From Paraglaciecola mesophila (GTDB taxonomy: Bacteria; Pseudomonadota; Gammaproteobacteria; Enterobacterales; Alteromonadaceae), in contig NZ_CP047656.1 of assembly GCF_009906955.1 (NCBI RefSeq), positions 2,001,501 to 2,065,500 on the forward strand: a stretch of 64,000 nucleotides of DNA. The letters are read 5' to 3'. Position numbers and translations under genes: made by a program. Shown here in pieces: positions 18,400-26,881 of this stretch. Under the pieces are notes generated by a model that saw only the letters and a program-made list of their open reading frames with translations, searched no databases and was not told where the DNA came from. Every line of letters starts with the position of its first letter. Within the stretch, counting starts at the first letter, position 1.

Positions 18400-18807
18400 T
18401 TAAAAATCAGGCATGGCCCGTTCGTATAATCCTTCAATAAACAATGGTGAAGTAATTAACATATCAGCAGTCGACGTGTTGCATGCGACAGGCAAATTCC
18501 ACACTGAACATAAACGTAACAAAGCTTTCACGTCTGGGTCGTGAGGGGCAGGATTAAGTGGATCCCAAAAGAAAATCAAACTGTCTAATTGGCCTTCAGC
18601 AATCAAAGCACCTATCTGTTGATCCCCCCCGAGCGGGCCGCTTTTAAAACGTTTTACAGGCAAATTAAGCGCTTCTTGAAGCAATCCACCTGTGGTACCC
18701 GTCGCCACGAGTGTGTGCTTTTCCAGCTCTGTTTTATGTTCAAGCGCCCAGCGGATCAGTTCTGGCTTTTTATGATCGTGTGCAACTAACGCTATCGTTT
18801 TCTGCAT
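18400..18807 (-). CDS. mgsA: Methylglyoxal synthase
   Basis: 135 residues, shorter than the 152 of E. coli because the C-terminal tail is trimmed. The catalytic surroundings are intact: AHDHKK at 9-14, TGTTGG at 36-41, [11 protein letters not shown] with Asp62 at 56-66, and [19 protein letters not shown] with Asp82, His89 and Asp92. MgsA converts dihydroxyacetone phosphate to methylglyoxal, a phosphate-releasing bypass of lower glycolysis. The gene follows the kelch gene by 61 bp on the same strand. Confidence 0.92.
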   Translation of the reverse strand: MQKTIALVAHDHKKPELIRWALEHKTELEKHTLVATGTTGGLLQEALNLPVKRFKSGPLGGDQQIGALIAEGQLDSLIFFWDPLNPAPHDPDVKALLRLCSVWNLPVACNTSTADMLITSPLFIEGLYERAMPDF

Positions 18808-18868
18808 ATGTTCCTCAATAATTCATTTAAAAATCGTTGTGCTGTTCAACACGTTTGGTTGCCACGGC

Positions 18869-19996
18869 TTATAAATTGATAATATGTACATCACTTGAGA
18901 CTTTTTGCTGCTCTCTCATACCGCCTATCGTGACAAAGTGTTTACTTTCCCCTTCCCCTACGATCAGTAAGCCGCGGTGATCCATAGTAGGTGATTGCAT
19001 CTCGGTTATTTGCCACTTAGAGTGAACAAAATCATAGCGCCACACTTGGCTGCTCGGTTTTGCAGGTGCTTGGTTGTAGCCTATTCCGTTGTAGTTATAT
19101 GGGTTGTCAGAGCCGCCTACGAATATAGCCGAGTCTGTTGCTTCATCTCCTACTGCAGCCATGCGATAACGAGCAGTTGAGGTAGGATGGGCGACGGTGC
19201 GCCAATCGATTTTATTAATCGCCTTTTCGTCAATAATGCCAAGATAACACGCTGACTCGGCTGAAAACGTGCGGCGTTTATGGGGCTGGGCATCCACTTT
19301 AACCCCATCACATAGCATAATGTTGTTGCCAACAATCGCCCCTGCATGGCCAAACACAGGTTTTCCTAAAAATGGCGAACCTTGCTGCCAAGTATCGGTT
19401 TTTACGTCGTAAATCTGGACTAAATTGACGTTGCCATCGTTATGCCAACCACTAATTAAATACACGTATCGCTGTTGAAACACGAGCGCAACAGCATCAT
19501 CCACAGGTACAGGGGTAACCGCAATGGGATAATAAGTATCTTTTAACACGTCATAGCGAAAATTATCAGGGCTTGATATCTCGTTATGCGCAGCATCCAC
19601 TGTGTAGCCGCCGAATATAAACGCCATATCGCCTACCCCAACAGCAATGCTAGCTAAACGGCCTGACAGGGGCAAACTTGAGGGAACGGGCGACTTTTGT
19701 TGCCATCGATTATTCGGCTTATCGCCTTCAAACCCGAGTGCCCATACTTTATTGTGCACTGCTTGGTGCGTTTTAGCTGCGCCTAGCCCCATGAATGAAA
19801 GTAAGAAATGCCCTTGTGAGGTATTAACACTGGCCACTGCGTTATTCGACACGGGCTCCGGTAATGCGGGATAATTTGAGTTCATTTTTGATGTTGCGCC
19901 TAAACTGATTGACATCACCATGACGGCCGCCCCCAGCCCCTTGACAACATTGGTAATTAATTTCAACGTTTTGATTGGCTTCTCTCGTGCAGCCAT
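18869..19996 (-). CDS. Kelch-repeat protein, NanM-like
   Basis: 375 residues. A hydrophobic segment near residues 18-34 is probably a signal peptide or anchor. Repeats such as AFIFGGYTV, YVYLISGWHNDGNVNLVQIYDVKTDTWQ, AIFVGGSDNP and FVTIGGMREQQ indicate a kelch beta-propeller resembling N-acetylneuraminate epimerase. No sialic acid gene is nearby, so the substrate is not known. The ATG overlaps the argE stop codon by one base (TAATG), implying translational coupling with argE and therefore likely arginine-dependent expression, an odd partnership. Confidence 0.7.
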   Translation of the reverse strand: MAAREKPIKTLKLITNVVKGLGAAVMVMSISLGATSKMNSNYPALPEPVSNNAVASVNTSQGHFLLSFMGLGAAKTHQAVHNKVWALGFEGDKPNNRWQQKSPVPSSLPLSGRLASIAVGVGDMAFIFGGYTVDAAHNEISSPDNFRYDVLKDTYYPIAVTPVPVDDAVALVFQQRYVYLISGWHNDGNVNLVQIYDVKTDTWQQGSPFLGKPVFGHAGAIVGNNIMLCDGVKVDAQPHKRRTFSAESACYLGIIDEKAINKIDWRTVAHPTSTARYRMAAVGDEATDSAIFVGGSDNPYNYNGIGYNQAPAKPSSQVWRYDFVHSKWQITEMQSPTMDHRGLLIVGEGESKHFVTIGGMREQQKVSSDVHIINL

Positions 19997-21141
19997 TAGA
20001 AACAGACCTGCTTAATAAAATTTCTCAACAACGTAACGGTAGGGTCCACATAATGTAGCGAAATAAACTCATCAGGTTGATGAGCCTGTTCTATGCTGCC
20101 AGGGCCTAATACTATAGTGTCACACCCTAACTGGTTGATAAATGGCGCTTCGGTAGCATAGTTGGCACTAACCGGGTCAAAACCCGTTAGTTTCTTTGCT
20201 AATTCAAGAATTCCCTGTTCATTACGGCAACCAAACGCCGGCGCAGTTTCGTACATGGCTTCACGCGTAATGCGCTGCGGATACTTTTGCACAAGTGGTG
20301 CTAGCGCTTCATCAATCATAGCGATCGCTTCTTCATCGCTTAAAGATGGAATAGCGCGTAAATCGAAATTTAACTGGCAATGGCCACAAATGCGGTTTTC
20401 TCCGTCTCCACCGTGAATATGCCCCAAGTTCATAGTGACCTCTGGCACGCTAAAAGCGTCATCTCGGTGGGTTTCAGACAATTGCTGTTTTAACGCTATC
20501 AATTTACCAATGGCTTGATACATGATTTCAATAGCATTTACCCCTTTGGCAGGATCACTCGAATGCCCAGCTTTACCTTGAATATTCAGACTATGCCCCA
20601 TGTGCCCTTTGTGTTTAAAAATAGGTTTTAGCTCAGTTGGTTCACCGATAATCGCCATATCGGGTTTAATGAGTTGTTGCTCGACAAAAAACCGTGCCCC
20701 CGCCATAGAGGTTTCTTCATCTGCGGTGGCCAGTATATACAAGGGCTTTTTCAGATCTTTTAAAGGAATGTCTTGTAACGCTTCAAGAATAAATGCAAAA
20801 AAACCTTTCATATCACAGGTCCCAAGACCAAATAACTTTCCGTCGTTTTCTTGTGCTTTGAAAGGGTCGAACTGCCATTTATTGTCGTCAAAAGGGACCG
20901 TATCAGAATGGCCTGATAACAATAGTCCGCCTTCACCACTGCCTATTTTGGCTAACATATTGTATTTATTTCGCGCATTGGGCACTTGTTGAATACTTAT
21001 GTTGAAATTATAGTCTTTAAACCAACCTGCAAGCAGATCAATAATAGCGCGATTTGATTGGTCCAAATCCGCACTAAACGCACTAATAGAGGGCGTATTA
21101 ATGATCTGGGCGTAACGTTCTAAAAAAGACAAAGATGGCAT
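19996..21141 (-). CDS. argE: Acetylornithine deacetylase
   Basis: 381 residues of the M20 metallopeptidase family, releasing ornithine from N-acetylornithine. Metal-binding motifs are visible in LLLSGHSDTVPFDD, GTCDMKGFFAF and DEETSMAGARFF, and the dimerisation domain follows HKGHMGHSLNI. It is divergent from argC across 342 bp, the bipolar arg arrangement of marine gammaproteobacteria that use the linear acetylornithine deacetylase route. An ARG-box pair overlaps its promoter. Confidence 0.94.
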   Translation of the reverse strand: MPSLSFLERYAQIINTPSISAFSADLDQSNRAIIDLLAGWFKDYNFNISIQQVPNARNKYNMLAKIGSGEGGLLLSGHSDTVPFDDNKWQFDPFKAQENDGKLFGLGTCDMKGFFAFILEALQDIPLKDLKKPLYILATADEETSMAGARFFVEQQLIKPDMAIIGEPTELKPIFKHKGHMGHSLNIQGKAGHSSDPAKGVNAIEIMYQAIGKLIALKQQLSETHRDDAFSVPEVTMNLGHIHGGDGENRICGHCQLNFDLRAIPSLSDEEAIAMIDEALAPLVQKYPQRITREAMYETAPAFGCRNEQGILELAKKLTGFDPVSANYATEAPFINQLGCDTIVLGPGSIEQAHQPDEFISLHYVDPTVTLLRNFIKQVCF

Positions 21142-21150
21142 AAGCCTCCC

Positions 21151-21189
21151 TTTAAATAATTATTCATTTTATTTGCATAAATATATAAC
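21151..21189. promoter_or_regulatory. ARG-box pair (ArgR operator) of argE
   Basis: Two 18-bp ARG boxes separated by 3 bp, the spacing known for ArgR hexamer sites. Box 1 (21151-21168) is TTTAAATAATTATTCATT and differs from WNTGAATWWWWATTCANW at one position. Box 2 (21172-21189), TTTGCATAAATATATAAC, has the left half TGCAT but a weaker right half. They cover the argE promoter -10 region and end 10 bp from the argE start codon. Confidence 0.75.
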
Positions 21190-21210
21190 ACATGGCATTC
21201 TTAGCGCCAA
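21182..21210 (-). promoter_or_regulatory. argE promoter
   Basis: Minus-strand TTGGCG (21210-21205), a 17-base spacer, and TATATA (21187-21182) preceded by TGT, an extended -10 element. The -10 box lies inside ARG box 2, so ArgR bound there would block RNA polymerase. Confidence 0.55.
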
Positions 21211-21337
21211 CATGGTTTAGCCGCTTTGCAAATATGCTTTTGGTCTAAATTATTTATACATATTATCTTAATTCGGTTTAATTTCGCATATGATTTCAAT
21301 AACGTCACAATTCGATTCCCTGCCTAGCTTCGCCAGC

Positions 21338-21355
21338 ATGTTGTATCGACGATAA
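21338..21355 (+). CDS. Candidate argC leader peptide MLYRR
   Basis: The frame ATG TTG TAT CGA CGA TAA encodes five residues ending in two consecutive arginines just before the stop. The same frame is open from an ATG at 21290, giving 21 residues with the same MLYRR end. CGA is usually a rare codon, which would favour stalling when arginyl-tRNA is scarce. No good ribosome-binding site precedes either ATG, which is the weak point of this call. Confidence 0.42.
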   Translation: MLYRR

Positions 21356-21378
21356 GTCGAGGTCTGTAGCGTTTAGCT

Positions 21379-21428
21379 CACCCAGACCTTTAGTATTTGC
21401 TAAAGGTCTTGGGTGTTTTTTTATTTTT
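21379..21428 (+). terminator. Strong Rho-independent terminator in the argC leader
   Basis: CACCCAGACCTTTAG (21379-21393) pairs along its whole length with CTAAAGGTCTTGGGTG (21400-21415), leaving one bulged T and a 6-base loop; seven T, an A and five T follow. It stands 56 bp before the argC ATG, inside the operon leader, where an unconditional terminator would silence argCBFGHA, so it should be regulated. Confidence 0.85.
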
Positions 21429-21483
21429 GTCACCTTCATTTAGTAAAATTAAACCCATACAACTATTTAGAGATATACGTTTT

Positions 21484-22512
21484 ATGATCAAAACTTGTAT
21501 TGTCGGCGCCAGTGGATATACCGGTGCCGAATTAGCTTCTTTAATTCATCGCCACCCACGCTTTGAATTAAATGCTTTGTATGTATCAGCCAAAAGTCAA
21601 GATGCTGATAAAAAACTAGGGGACGTACACGGTTACTTGTTCGGGCAAATCAACTTGCCTCTCACGCCTTTAACCGATGATGCTCTGCAAGCCCTTGCCA
21701 ACGAAATGGACGTGATATTTCTTGCCACGCCCCATGAAGCGAGCCACGACTGGATGCCAGTCTTATCGTCAGGCAAAGCTAAGGTATTCGATTTATCAGG
21801 TGCATTTAGACTCAAAGACCAACAAGTTTTCGCAGACTATTATGGTTTCACTCATGAACAAACCTCTAGTCTTGAACAAGCTGTTTATGGCTTAGCAGAT
21901 TGGTTTGCTGATGACATTAAAGATGCGGATATTGTTGCGGTACCAGGTTGCTACCCCACGGCATCACTAAGCGCGTTAAAACCATTACATGAAGCAGGCA
22001 TTCTTGCTGATGGTCACTTACCCATTATTAACGCCGTATCTGGCGTATCTGGTGCCGGTCGCAAGGCTGCCATGGGCAACAGTTTTTGCGAGGTAAGCTT
22101 GCAAGCGTATGGGGTGTTAGGCCACCGCCATCAACCTGAGATTAGCGCGTACTTGGGCCGCGAAGTCATATTTACTCCACATTTAGGCAACTTTAAACGG
22201 GGTATTTTGGCGACCATCACAGTCAAAGTGAATTCTGATGTAAACGCCGAAGCTGTTGCTAGGGCATTTAATCAAGCGTATCAAGATCACCCCATTGTAC
22301 GCATTCGCCAAACATGGCCTAAATTAGATGACGTTGTCGGTACGCCGCACTGTGATTTATTTTGGAAACTAGATACAGACAAAGGGTATTTGGTGGTCAC
22401 CAGTGCAATCGATAACCTGCTAAAAGGGGCTGCCTCTCAAGCAGTGCAATGTGCCAATATTCGTTTTGGTTTTGCATCGCACCTTGGCTTAGTACACGAG
22501 GTATCAGCATGA
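21484..22512 (+). CDS. argC: N-acetyl-gamma-glutamyl-phosphate reductase
   Basis: 342 residues from MIKTCIVGASGYTGAEL; the frame is open 29 codons further into the terminator, which cannot be coding. The NADP-binding GASGYTGAE is at 8-16 and the catalytic cysteine Cys156 in VPGCYPTA. It reduces N-acetylglutamyl phosphate to the semialdehyde, the third step of arginine synthesis. The stop codon overlaps the argB start (ATGA). Confidence 0.95.
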   Translation: MIKTCIVGASGYTGAELASLIHRHPRFELNALYVSAKSQDADKKLGDVHGYLFGQINLPLTPLTDDALQALANEMDVIFLATPHEASHDWMPVLSSGKAKVFDLSGAFRLKDQQVFADYYGFTHEQTSSLEQAVYGLADWFADDIKDADIVAVPGCYPTASLSALKPLHEAGILADGHLPIINAVSGVSGAGRKAAMGNSFCEVSLQAYGVLGHRHQPEISAYLGREVIFTPHLGNFKRGILATITVKVNSDVNAEAVARAFNQAYQDHPIVRIRQTWPKLDDVVGTPHCDLFWKLDTDKGYLVVTSAIDNLLKGAASQAVQCANIRFGFASHLGLVHEVSA

Positions 22513-23282
22513 ACCCGTTAGTCATAAAAGTTGGTGGTGCGTTCATGCAGGCCACAGCCGAAGCGCTGCAATTACTCGCGGTAATTAAACAGCTTCAGCA
22601 GAGTCGCCCAGTGGTCTTGGTACATGGCGGCGGCCCTATGGTAGAGCAGTTATTACAAGCCTTACAATTTACCAGTACCAAAGTGAACGGATTGCGCGTC
22701 ACGCCACCTGAGCATATGCCTTATATTACAGGCGCTTTAGCGGGTACAGCCAATAAGCAACTCTGTGCTTTTGCCATTCGCGCAAATACGACACCGGTCG
22801 GGTTATGCTTAGCTGATGGCGCCATGACGAGCTGTTCTGTACTTGATCCCGCTCTTGGGGCAGTAGGTGTAGCACAAGCTAATTCACCGACTATGTTGAA
22901 TTTATTGCTTGAGGCGAATATCCTGCCGATTATTAGCTCTATTGGAGCCGATGAAAAAGGAAATTTACTCAACGTAAATGCTGATCAAGCGGCGACGGTT
23001 ATCGCGCAATTATTAAACGCTGACCTGTTGTTGCTATCAAACGTGCCTGGTGTGCTCGATCAGAATAAAAACTTGATTAACCAGCTCACTGCCCAAGATA
23101 TCGAAGGGCTAGTGACAGCGGGCGTTATTAAAGATGGAATGCAGGTAAAAGTGGATGCAGCCCTTGATGCTGCTACTAGCTTACAGCGCCCTATTACGAT
23201 TGCCAGTTGGCAAACACCAGAGCAACTCCTAGGATTGCTGGCGGGTGAACCCGTTGGCACTACCATAATCCCGAAAATTTAA
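22509..23282 (+). CDS. argB: Acetylglutamate kinase
   Basis: 257 residues from MNPLVIKVGGAFMQA, an amino-acid kinase fold with KVGGA at 7-11 and the substrate loop VLVHGGGPMVEQLL. The length is that of the short, arginine-insensitive E. coli type lacking the N-terminal helix of feedback-inhibited hexameric enzymes, so control should rest on ArgA and expression. It overlaps argC by 4 bases and ends 9 bases before argF. Confidence 0.93.
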   Translation: MNPLVIKVGGAFMQATAEALQLLAVIKQLQQSRPVVLVHGGGPMVEQLLQALQFTSTKVNGLRVTPPEHMPYITGALAGTANKQLCAFAIRANTTPVGLCLADGAMTSCSVLDPALGAVGVAQANSPTMLNLLLEANILPIISSIGADEKGNLLNVNADQAATVIAQLLNADLLLLSNVPGVLDQNKNLINQLTAQDIEGLVTAGVIKDGMQVKVDAALDAATSLQRPITIASWQTPEQLLGLLAGEPVGTTIIPKI

Positions 23283-23291
23283 GGTACCTCC

Positions 23292-24209
23292 ATGAAAAAG
23301 GATCTACTGTCGTTCACTGATTGGTCTGCAAAAGACCTCAATGCACTATTGCAACTGGCCATCACCATTAAGACCAATCCGGCTGACTATCGCCAAGCGT
23401 TGGCGGGCAAATCGATTGTTGCTCTGTTCGAGAAGCCGTCCCTGCGCACCCGCGTCAGTTTTGATATTGGCATCAATAAGCTAGGTGGCCACTTGGTTTA
23501 TTTAGATAGCCAGTCAAATAAATTAGCAGGCCGCGAAGACGTGAAAGACATGGGCAACAATCTTGCCTGTTGGGCTGATGCTATTGTTGCACGGGTTTTT
23601 GCTCACTCTACCTTAGAAGAGCTAGCCAGCGCAGCTAAAGTACCAGTGATTAACGCCTTGTGTGATATGTATCATCCATGCCAAGCCATGGCTGACTACC
23701 TGACATTAACCGAGCGTTTTGGTGATTTAAGTAAAGTTAAGCTAGCGTATATCGGTGACGGGAATAACGTGACCCACTCGTTGATGATTGTCGGCGTAAC
23801 GCTTGGCTGTGAAGTGGTTGTAATCACCCCTCCTGGTTATGAAGTGGACCCAGCTATTGTCACACTCGCTCAACAAAAAGCGGAGCAAAATGGCGGCAAG
23901 CTCGTTATCAGTAATGATATTGAAACCGCTAACGGTGCGAATGCCCTTTATACTGACACCTGGATTTCAATGGGTGATGACACCCCGCTTGAAACCATAA
24001 AACAGGCATTTGGCAAATACAAAATCGATGAAGCGATGATGCAGTCAACAGGTGCACAATACGTAATGCACTGCCAACCTGCTCATCGTGACTTAGAAAT
24101 TAGCGGCAGCTTGATTGATTCAGAGCAATCGATTTTGATGCAGCAAGCAGAAAACAGAATGCACGCCCAGAATGCTATTTTAGTGCATCTTCTTAGCGGC
24201 GCAGCGTAA
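23292..24209 (+). CDS. argF: Ornithine carbamoyltransferase
   Basis: 305 residues. The carbamoyl-phosphate motif reads FEKPSLRTRVSFD, with leucine in place of the usual threonine of STRTR; HPCQAMADYLT and the catalytic-cysteine motif MHCQPAHRD are present, the latter with Q where most enzymes have L. The DTWISMGDD loop supports ornithine as the acceptor. It makes citrulline. Genes with SLRTR also occur among ordinary anabolic enzymes, so I do not infer a changed substrate. Confidence 0.9.
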   Translation: MKKDLLSFTDWSAKDLNALLQLAITIKTNPADYRQALAGKSIVALFEKPSLRTRVSFDIGINKLGGHLVYLDSQSNKLAGREDVKDMGNNLACWADAIVARVFAHSTLEELASAAKVPVINALCDMYHPCQAMADYLTLTERFGDLSKVKLAYIGDGNNVTHSLMIVGVTLGCEVVVITPPGYEVDPAIVTLAQQKAEQNGGKLVISNDIETANGANALYTDTWISMGDDTPLETIKQAFGKYKIDEAMMQSTGAQYVMHCQPAHRDLEISGSLIDSEQSILMQQAENRMHAQNAILVHLLSGAA

Positions 24210-24243
24210 CCCATTTAACAATTTTATTTTTTAGGTACAGATA

Positions 24244-25482
24244 ATGAGCAAGAAAAACATCAAAAAAGTGGTACTAGCCTATTCAGGTGGTTTGGATACA
24301 TCAGCGATCATTCCTTGGTTAAAAGAAAACTACGACTGTGAAGTCATCGCGTTTGCAGCTGATGTTGGTCAAGGTGATGAAGAGCTAGAAGGTCTACGTG
24401 AAAAAGCCATCAAAACGGGCGCTAGCGAATGCTACATCGTTGACTTGAAAGAAGAGTTTGTTTCTGAATACATCTACCCAACCATTACTACTGGTGCGGT
24501 ATATGAAGGACAGTACCTACTTGGCACATCAATGGCACGCCCAATCATTGCCAAAGCGCAAGTAGAAATCGCCCGTAAAGTTGGCGCCGATGCACTGTGC
24601 CACGGCTGTACCGGTAAAGGTAACGACCAAGTACGTTTCGAAGGTACCTTTGCCGCACTCGCCCCTGAACTAACAGTGATTGCGCCTTGGCGTGAATGGG
24701 ACATGGTATCACGTGAAGACCTATTGGCTTACTTAGCAGAACGTGACATCAAAACCACGGCTTCAGCCACTAAAATCTACAGCCGTGATGCAAACGCATG
24801 GCACATCTCACATGAAGGTGGTGAATTAGAAGACCCGTGGTGTGAACCAACGAAAGAAGTGTGGACCATGACAGTCTCTCCTGAAGATGCACCAAATACA
24901 CCTGAGCGTGTTGAAGTGAGCTTCGAGCACGGTCGTATGGTTAAAGTAAATGGTGAAGCCCTTAACCCGTACCAATGCCTAGTTAAATTGAACGAACTTG
25001 CTGGTGCACACGGTGTAGGACGTATCGATATTGTTGAAAACCGTTTAGTAGGCATGAAGTCACGTGGTTGTTACGAAACCCCTGGCGGTACCGTCATGCT
25101 AGCAGCCTATAAAGCCCTAGAAAGCCTAGTGCTAGACAAAGCAGCACTTAAGTACCGCGAGCAAATTGGTCTAGAGTTTTCACACGTTATGTATGACGGG
25201 CGTTGGTTCACTCCGCTAAATGATGCACTGCTAGCTGGTGCCGCAAGCTTTGCTGATAAAGTCACTGGCGACATAGTGGTTAAGCTTTATAAAGGTCAAG
25301 CAACGGTAACACAGCGTCGTTCACCCAACAGCTTGTACTCAGAAGACTTCGCTACATTTGGCGCCGATGACGTTTACGACCAAAGTCACGCTGAAGGCTT
25401 TATTCGTCTTTACAGTTTGTCTAGCCGCATCAGCGCGCTTAACAAAAAGGGCATTCCTTTCAAAAACACAGGTATCGAATAA
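24244..25482 (+). CDS. argG: Argininosuccinate synthase
   Basis: 412 residues starting [22 protein letters not shown], with the PP-loop AYSGGLDTS at 12-20 that binds ATP. It is the common type I enzyme joining citrulline and aspartate. The gap to argF is 34 bp, and its stop codon overlaps the argH ATG by one base (TAATG). Confidence 0.96.
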   Translation: MSKKNIKKVVLAYSGGLDTSAIIPWLKENYDCEVIAFAADVGQGDEELEGLREKAIKTGASECYIVDLKEEFVSEYIYPTITTGAVYEGQYLLGTSMARPIIAKAQVEIARKVGADALCHGCTGKGNDQVRFEGTFAALAPELTVIAPWREWDMVSREDLLAYLAERDIKTTASATKIYSRDANAWHISHEGGELEDPWCEPTKEVWTMTVSPEDAPNTPERVEVSFEHGRMVKVNGEALNPYQCLVKLNELAGAHGVGRIDIVENRLVGMKSRGCYETPGGTVMLAAYKALESLVLDKAALKYREQIGLEFSHVMYDGRWFTPLNDALLAGAASFADKVTGDIVVKLYKGQATVTQRRSPNSLYSEDFATFGADDVYDQSHAEGFIRLYSLSSRISALNKKGIPFKNTGIE

Positions 25483-26858
25483 TGAGCTTGTGGGGCGGAC
25501 GTTTTCAAGACGGTAGCAGTGCGATGTTTCGCACTGTGAATGACTCACTGCCATTTGACAGAGTATTAGCGAGTCAAGATATTCGTGGTTCAATTGCATG
25601 GGCCCGCGCGATTGCCAAAGCAGGCGTGTTAACCCAAGACGAACACCAACAGCTTGAAGAAGCACTCAAAGCCTTGTTGGTAAAAGCCGATGCGGGTGAG
25701 CTTGATTTTGATGCCAGTAGTGAAGAAGACATTCACAGCTTTGTTGAAGCTACATTAATTGAGCAGCTTGGTGATGTAGCCCGTAAGCTACACACTGGGC
25801 GTAGTCGTAACGACCAAGTGGCCACGGATTTTCGTTTATGGACCCGTGAACACGTTGACTTGTTAGTGGAAGATGTTGAGGCCGTTATTGCTTCACTGGT
25901 TGGCAATGCTCAAGTAAACAAAGATGTTATTTTGCCAGGTTACACGCATCTACAACGCGCTCAACCAGTGCGTTACCCGCACTGGTGTTTGGCCTATGTC
26001 GAAATGCTAAAGCGCGACTTAAGTCGTCTACATGACTTAAAAGCGCGGTTAAACCAATGTCCTCTTGGCAGCGGTGCATTAGCGGGTACAACCTACCCTA
26101 TCGACCGTCAAGCCATTGCTGAAGAGCTGGGTTTTGTTAGCCCTTGCATCAACAGTCTTGACGCCGTATCTGATCGTGATTACGTACTAGAGCTACTATT
26201 TGTCGCTAGCACCAGCATGATGCATTTGTCGCGCATGGCCGAGGATTTAATCTTTTATAACTCAGGCGAAGCGGGCTTTATTCAATTAGGTGACGCCGTT
26301 ACCTCTGGCTCGTCATTGATGCCCCAGAAGAAAAACCCTGATGCGTTAGAACTTATGCGCGGTAAATGCGGTCGTGTATTTGGTAGCTTACAAGCCTTGC
26401 TTGTGACCATGAAAGGCTTACCTCTTGCGTATAACAAAGACATGCAAGAAGACAAAGAAGGCTTATTCGATGCCACTAATCAATGGCACATCTGCTTGCG
26501 TATTGCCTGCGAAGTGGTTGATAGCATCAAGCTTGATAGTGAGCGCTGCGCCAAAGCGGCCCGTGAGGGTTACGCAAATGCCACTGAACTGGCAGATTAT
26601 CTTGTTGATAAAGGCATTCCTTTTAGAACCGCCCACGATATTTCTGGACGTGTTGTACTTGATGCCCTCGAGAAGAAAAAGGCCATTGAGGAGCTTAGTA
26701 TTGCCGAGTTAAAAGTGTACTCAGATGTCATTGAAGAAGATGTATATCCGGTTCTGCAACTTGAGTACTTAGTTAACAAGCGCGATATTTTAGGTGGTAC
26801 CGGCATTAAGCCTGTACTCGAAGCGCTGGCGAATGCTAAAGCATCGTTCGTAAAATAG
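25482..26858 (+). CDS. argH: Argininosuccinate lyase
   Basis: 458 residues beginning [16 protein letters not shown], with the fumarase/aspartase superfamily signature SSLMPQKKNPDALELMRGK. It cleaves argininosuccinate to arginine and fumarate. In several marine gammaproteobacteria argH carries a fused acetyltransferase domain; here it ends at the normal length without one and a full argA follows after 23 bp. Confidence 0.95.
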   Translation: MSLWGGRFQDGSSAMFRTVNDSLPFDRVLASQDIRGSIAWARAIAKAGVLTQDEHQQLEEALKALLVKADAGELDFDASSEEDIHSFVEATLIEQLGDVARKLHTGRSRNDQVATDFRLWTREHVDLLVEDVEAVIASLVGNAQVNKDVILPGYTHLQRAQPVRYPHWCLAYVEMLKRDLSRLHDLKARLNQCPLGSGALAGTTYPIDRQAIAEELGFVSPCINSLDAVSDRDYVLELLFVASTSMMHLSRMAEDLIFYNSGEAGFIQLGDAVTSGSSLMPQKKNPDALELMRGKCGRVFGSLQALLVTMKGLPLAYNKDMQEDKEGLFDATNQWHICLRIACEVVDSIKLDSERCAKAAREGYANATELADYLVDKGIPFRTAHDISGRVVLDALEKKKAIEELSIAELKVYSDVIEEDVYPVLQLEYLVNKRDILGGTGIKPVLEALANAKASFVK

Positions 26859-26881
26859 TGATGTAAGTGTAAGGAAAACAC

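Larger units (their letters stand above)
21261..21428 (+). promoter_or_regulatory. argC leader with candidate attenuation structures
   Basis: A TATTAT -10 candidate (21261-21266, poor -35) would start a transcript near 21273. The leader can form TCGAC (21346-21350) / GTCGA (21356-21360), overlapping two arginine codons; AGGTCTG (21360-21366) / CAGACCT (21383-21389), a 7-bp antiterminator; and the terminator stem 21379-21393 / 21400-21415. The antiterminator uses the 5' arm of the terminator, so the two are mutually exclusive. A ribosome held at the arginine codons would leave 21360-21366 free, while one at the stop codon 21353-21355 would cover it. This is the classical layout of an amino-acid attenuator. 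Confidence 0.55.

Noticed and set aside
18869..19996. Kelch protein named nanM with a role in sialic acid metabolism
   Set aside because: Only the propeller fold is visible; there is no sialic acid gene nearby, so the specific function is not supported.
21397..21483. Longer argC with 29 extra N-terminal residues
   Set aside because: The extension would begin inside the leader terminator and its T-run; MIKTCIVGASGYTG at 21484 is the proper family start.
23292..24209. argF as an acetylornithine or succinylornithine carbamoyltransferase because of the SLRTR motif
   Set aside because: The cluster has argE and acts on ornithine, the DxWxSMG loop of ordinary ornithine enzymes is present, and the leucine variant alone is not diagnostic.
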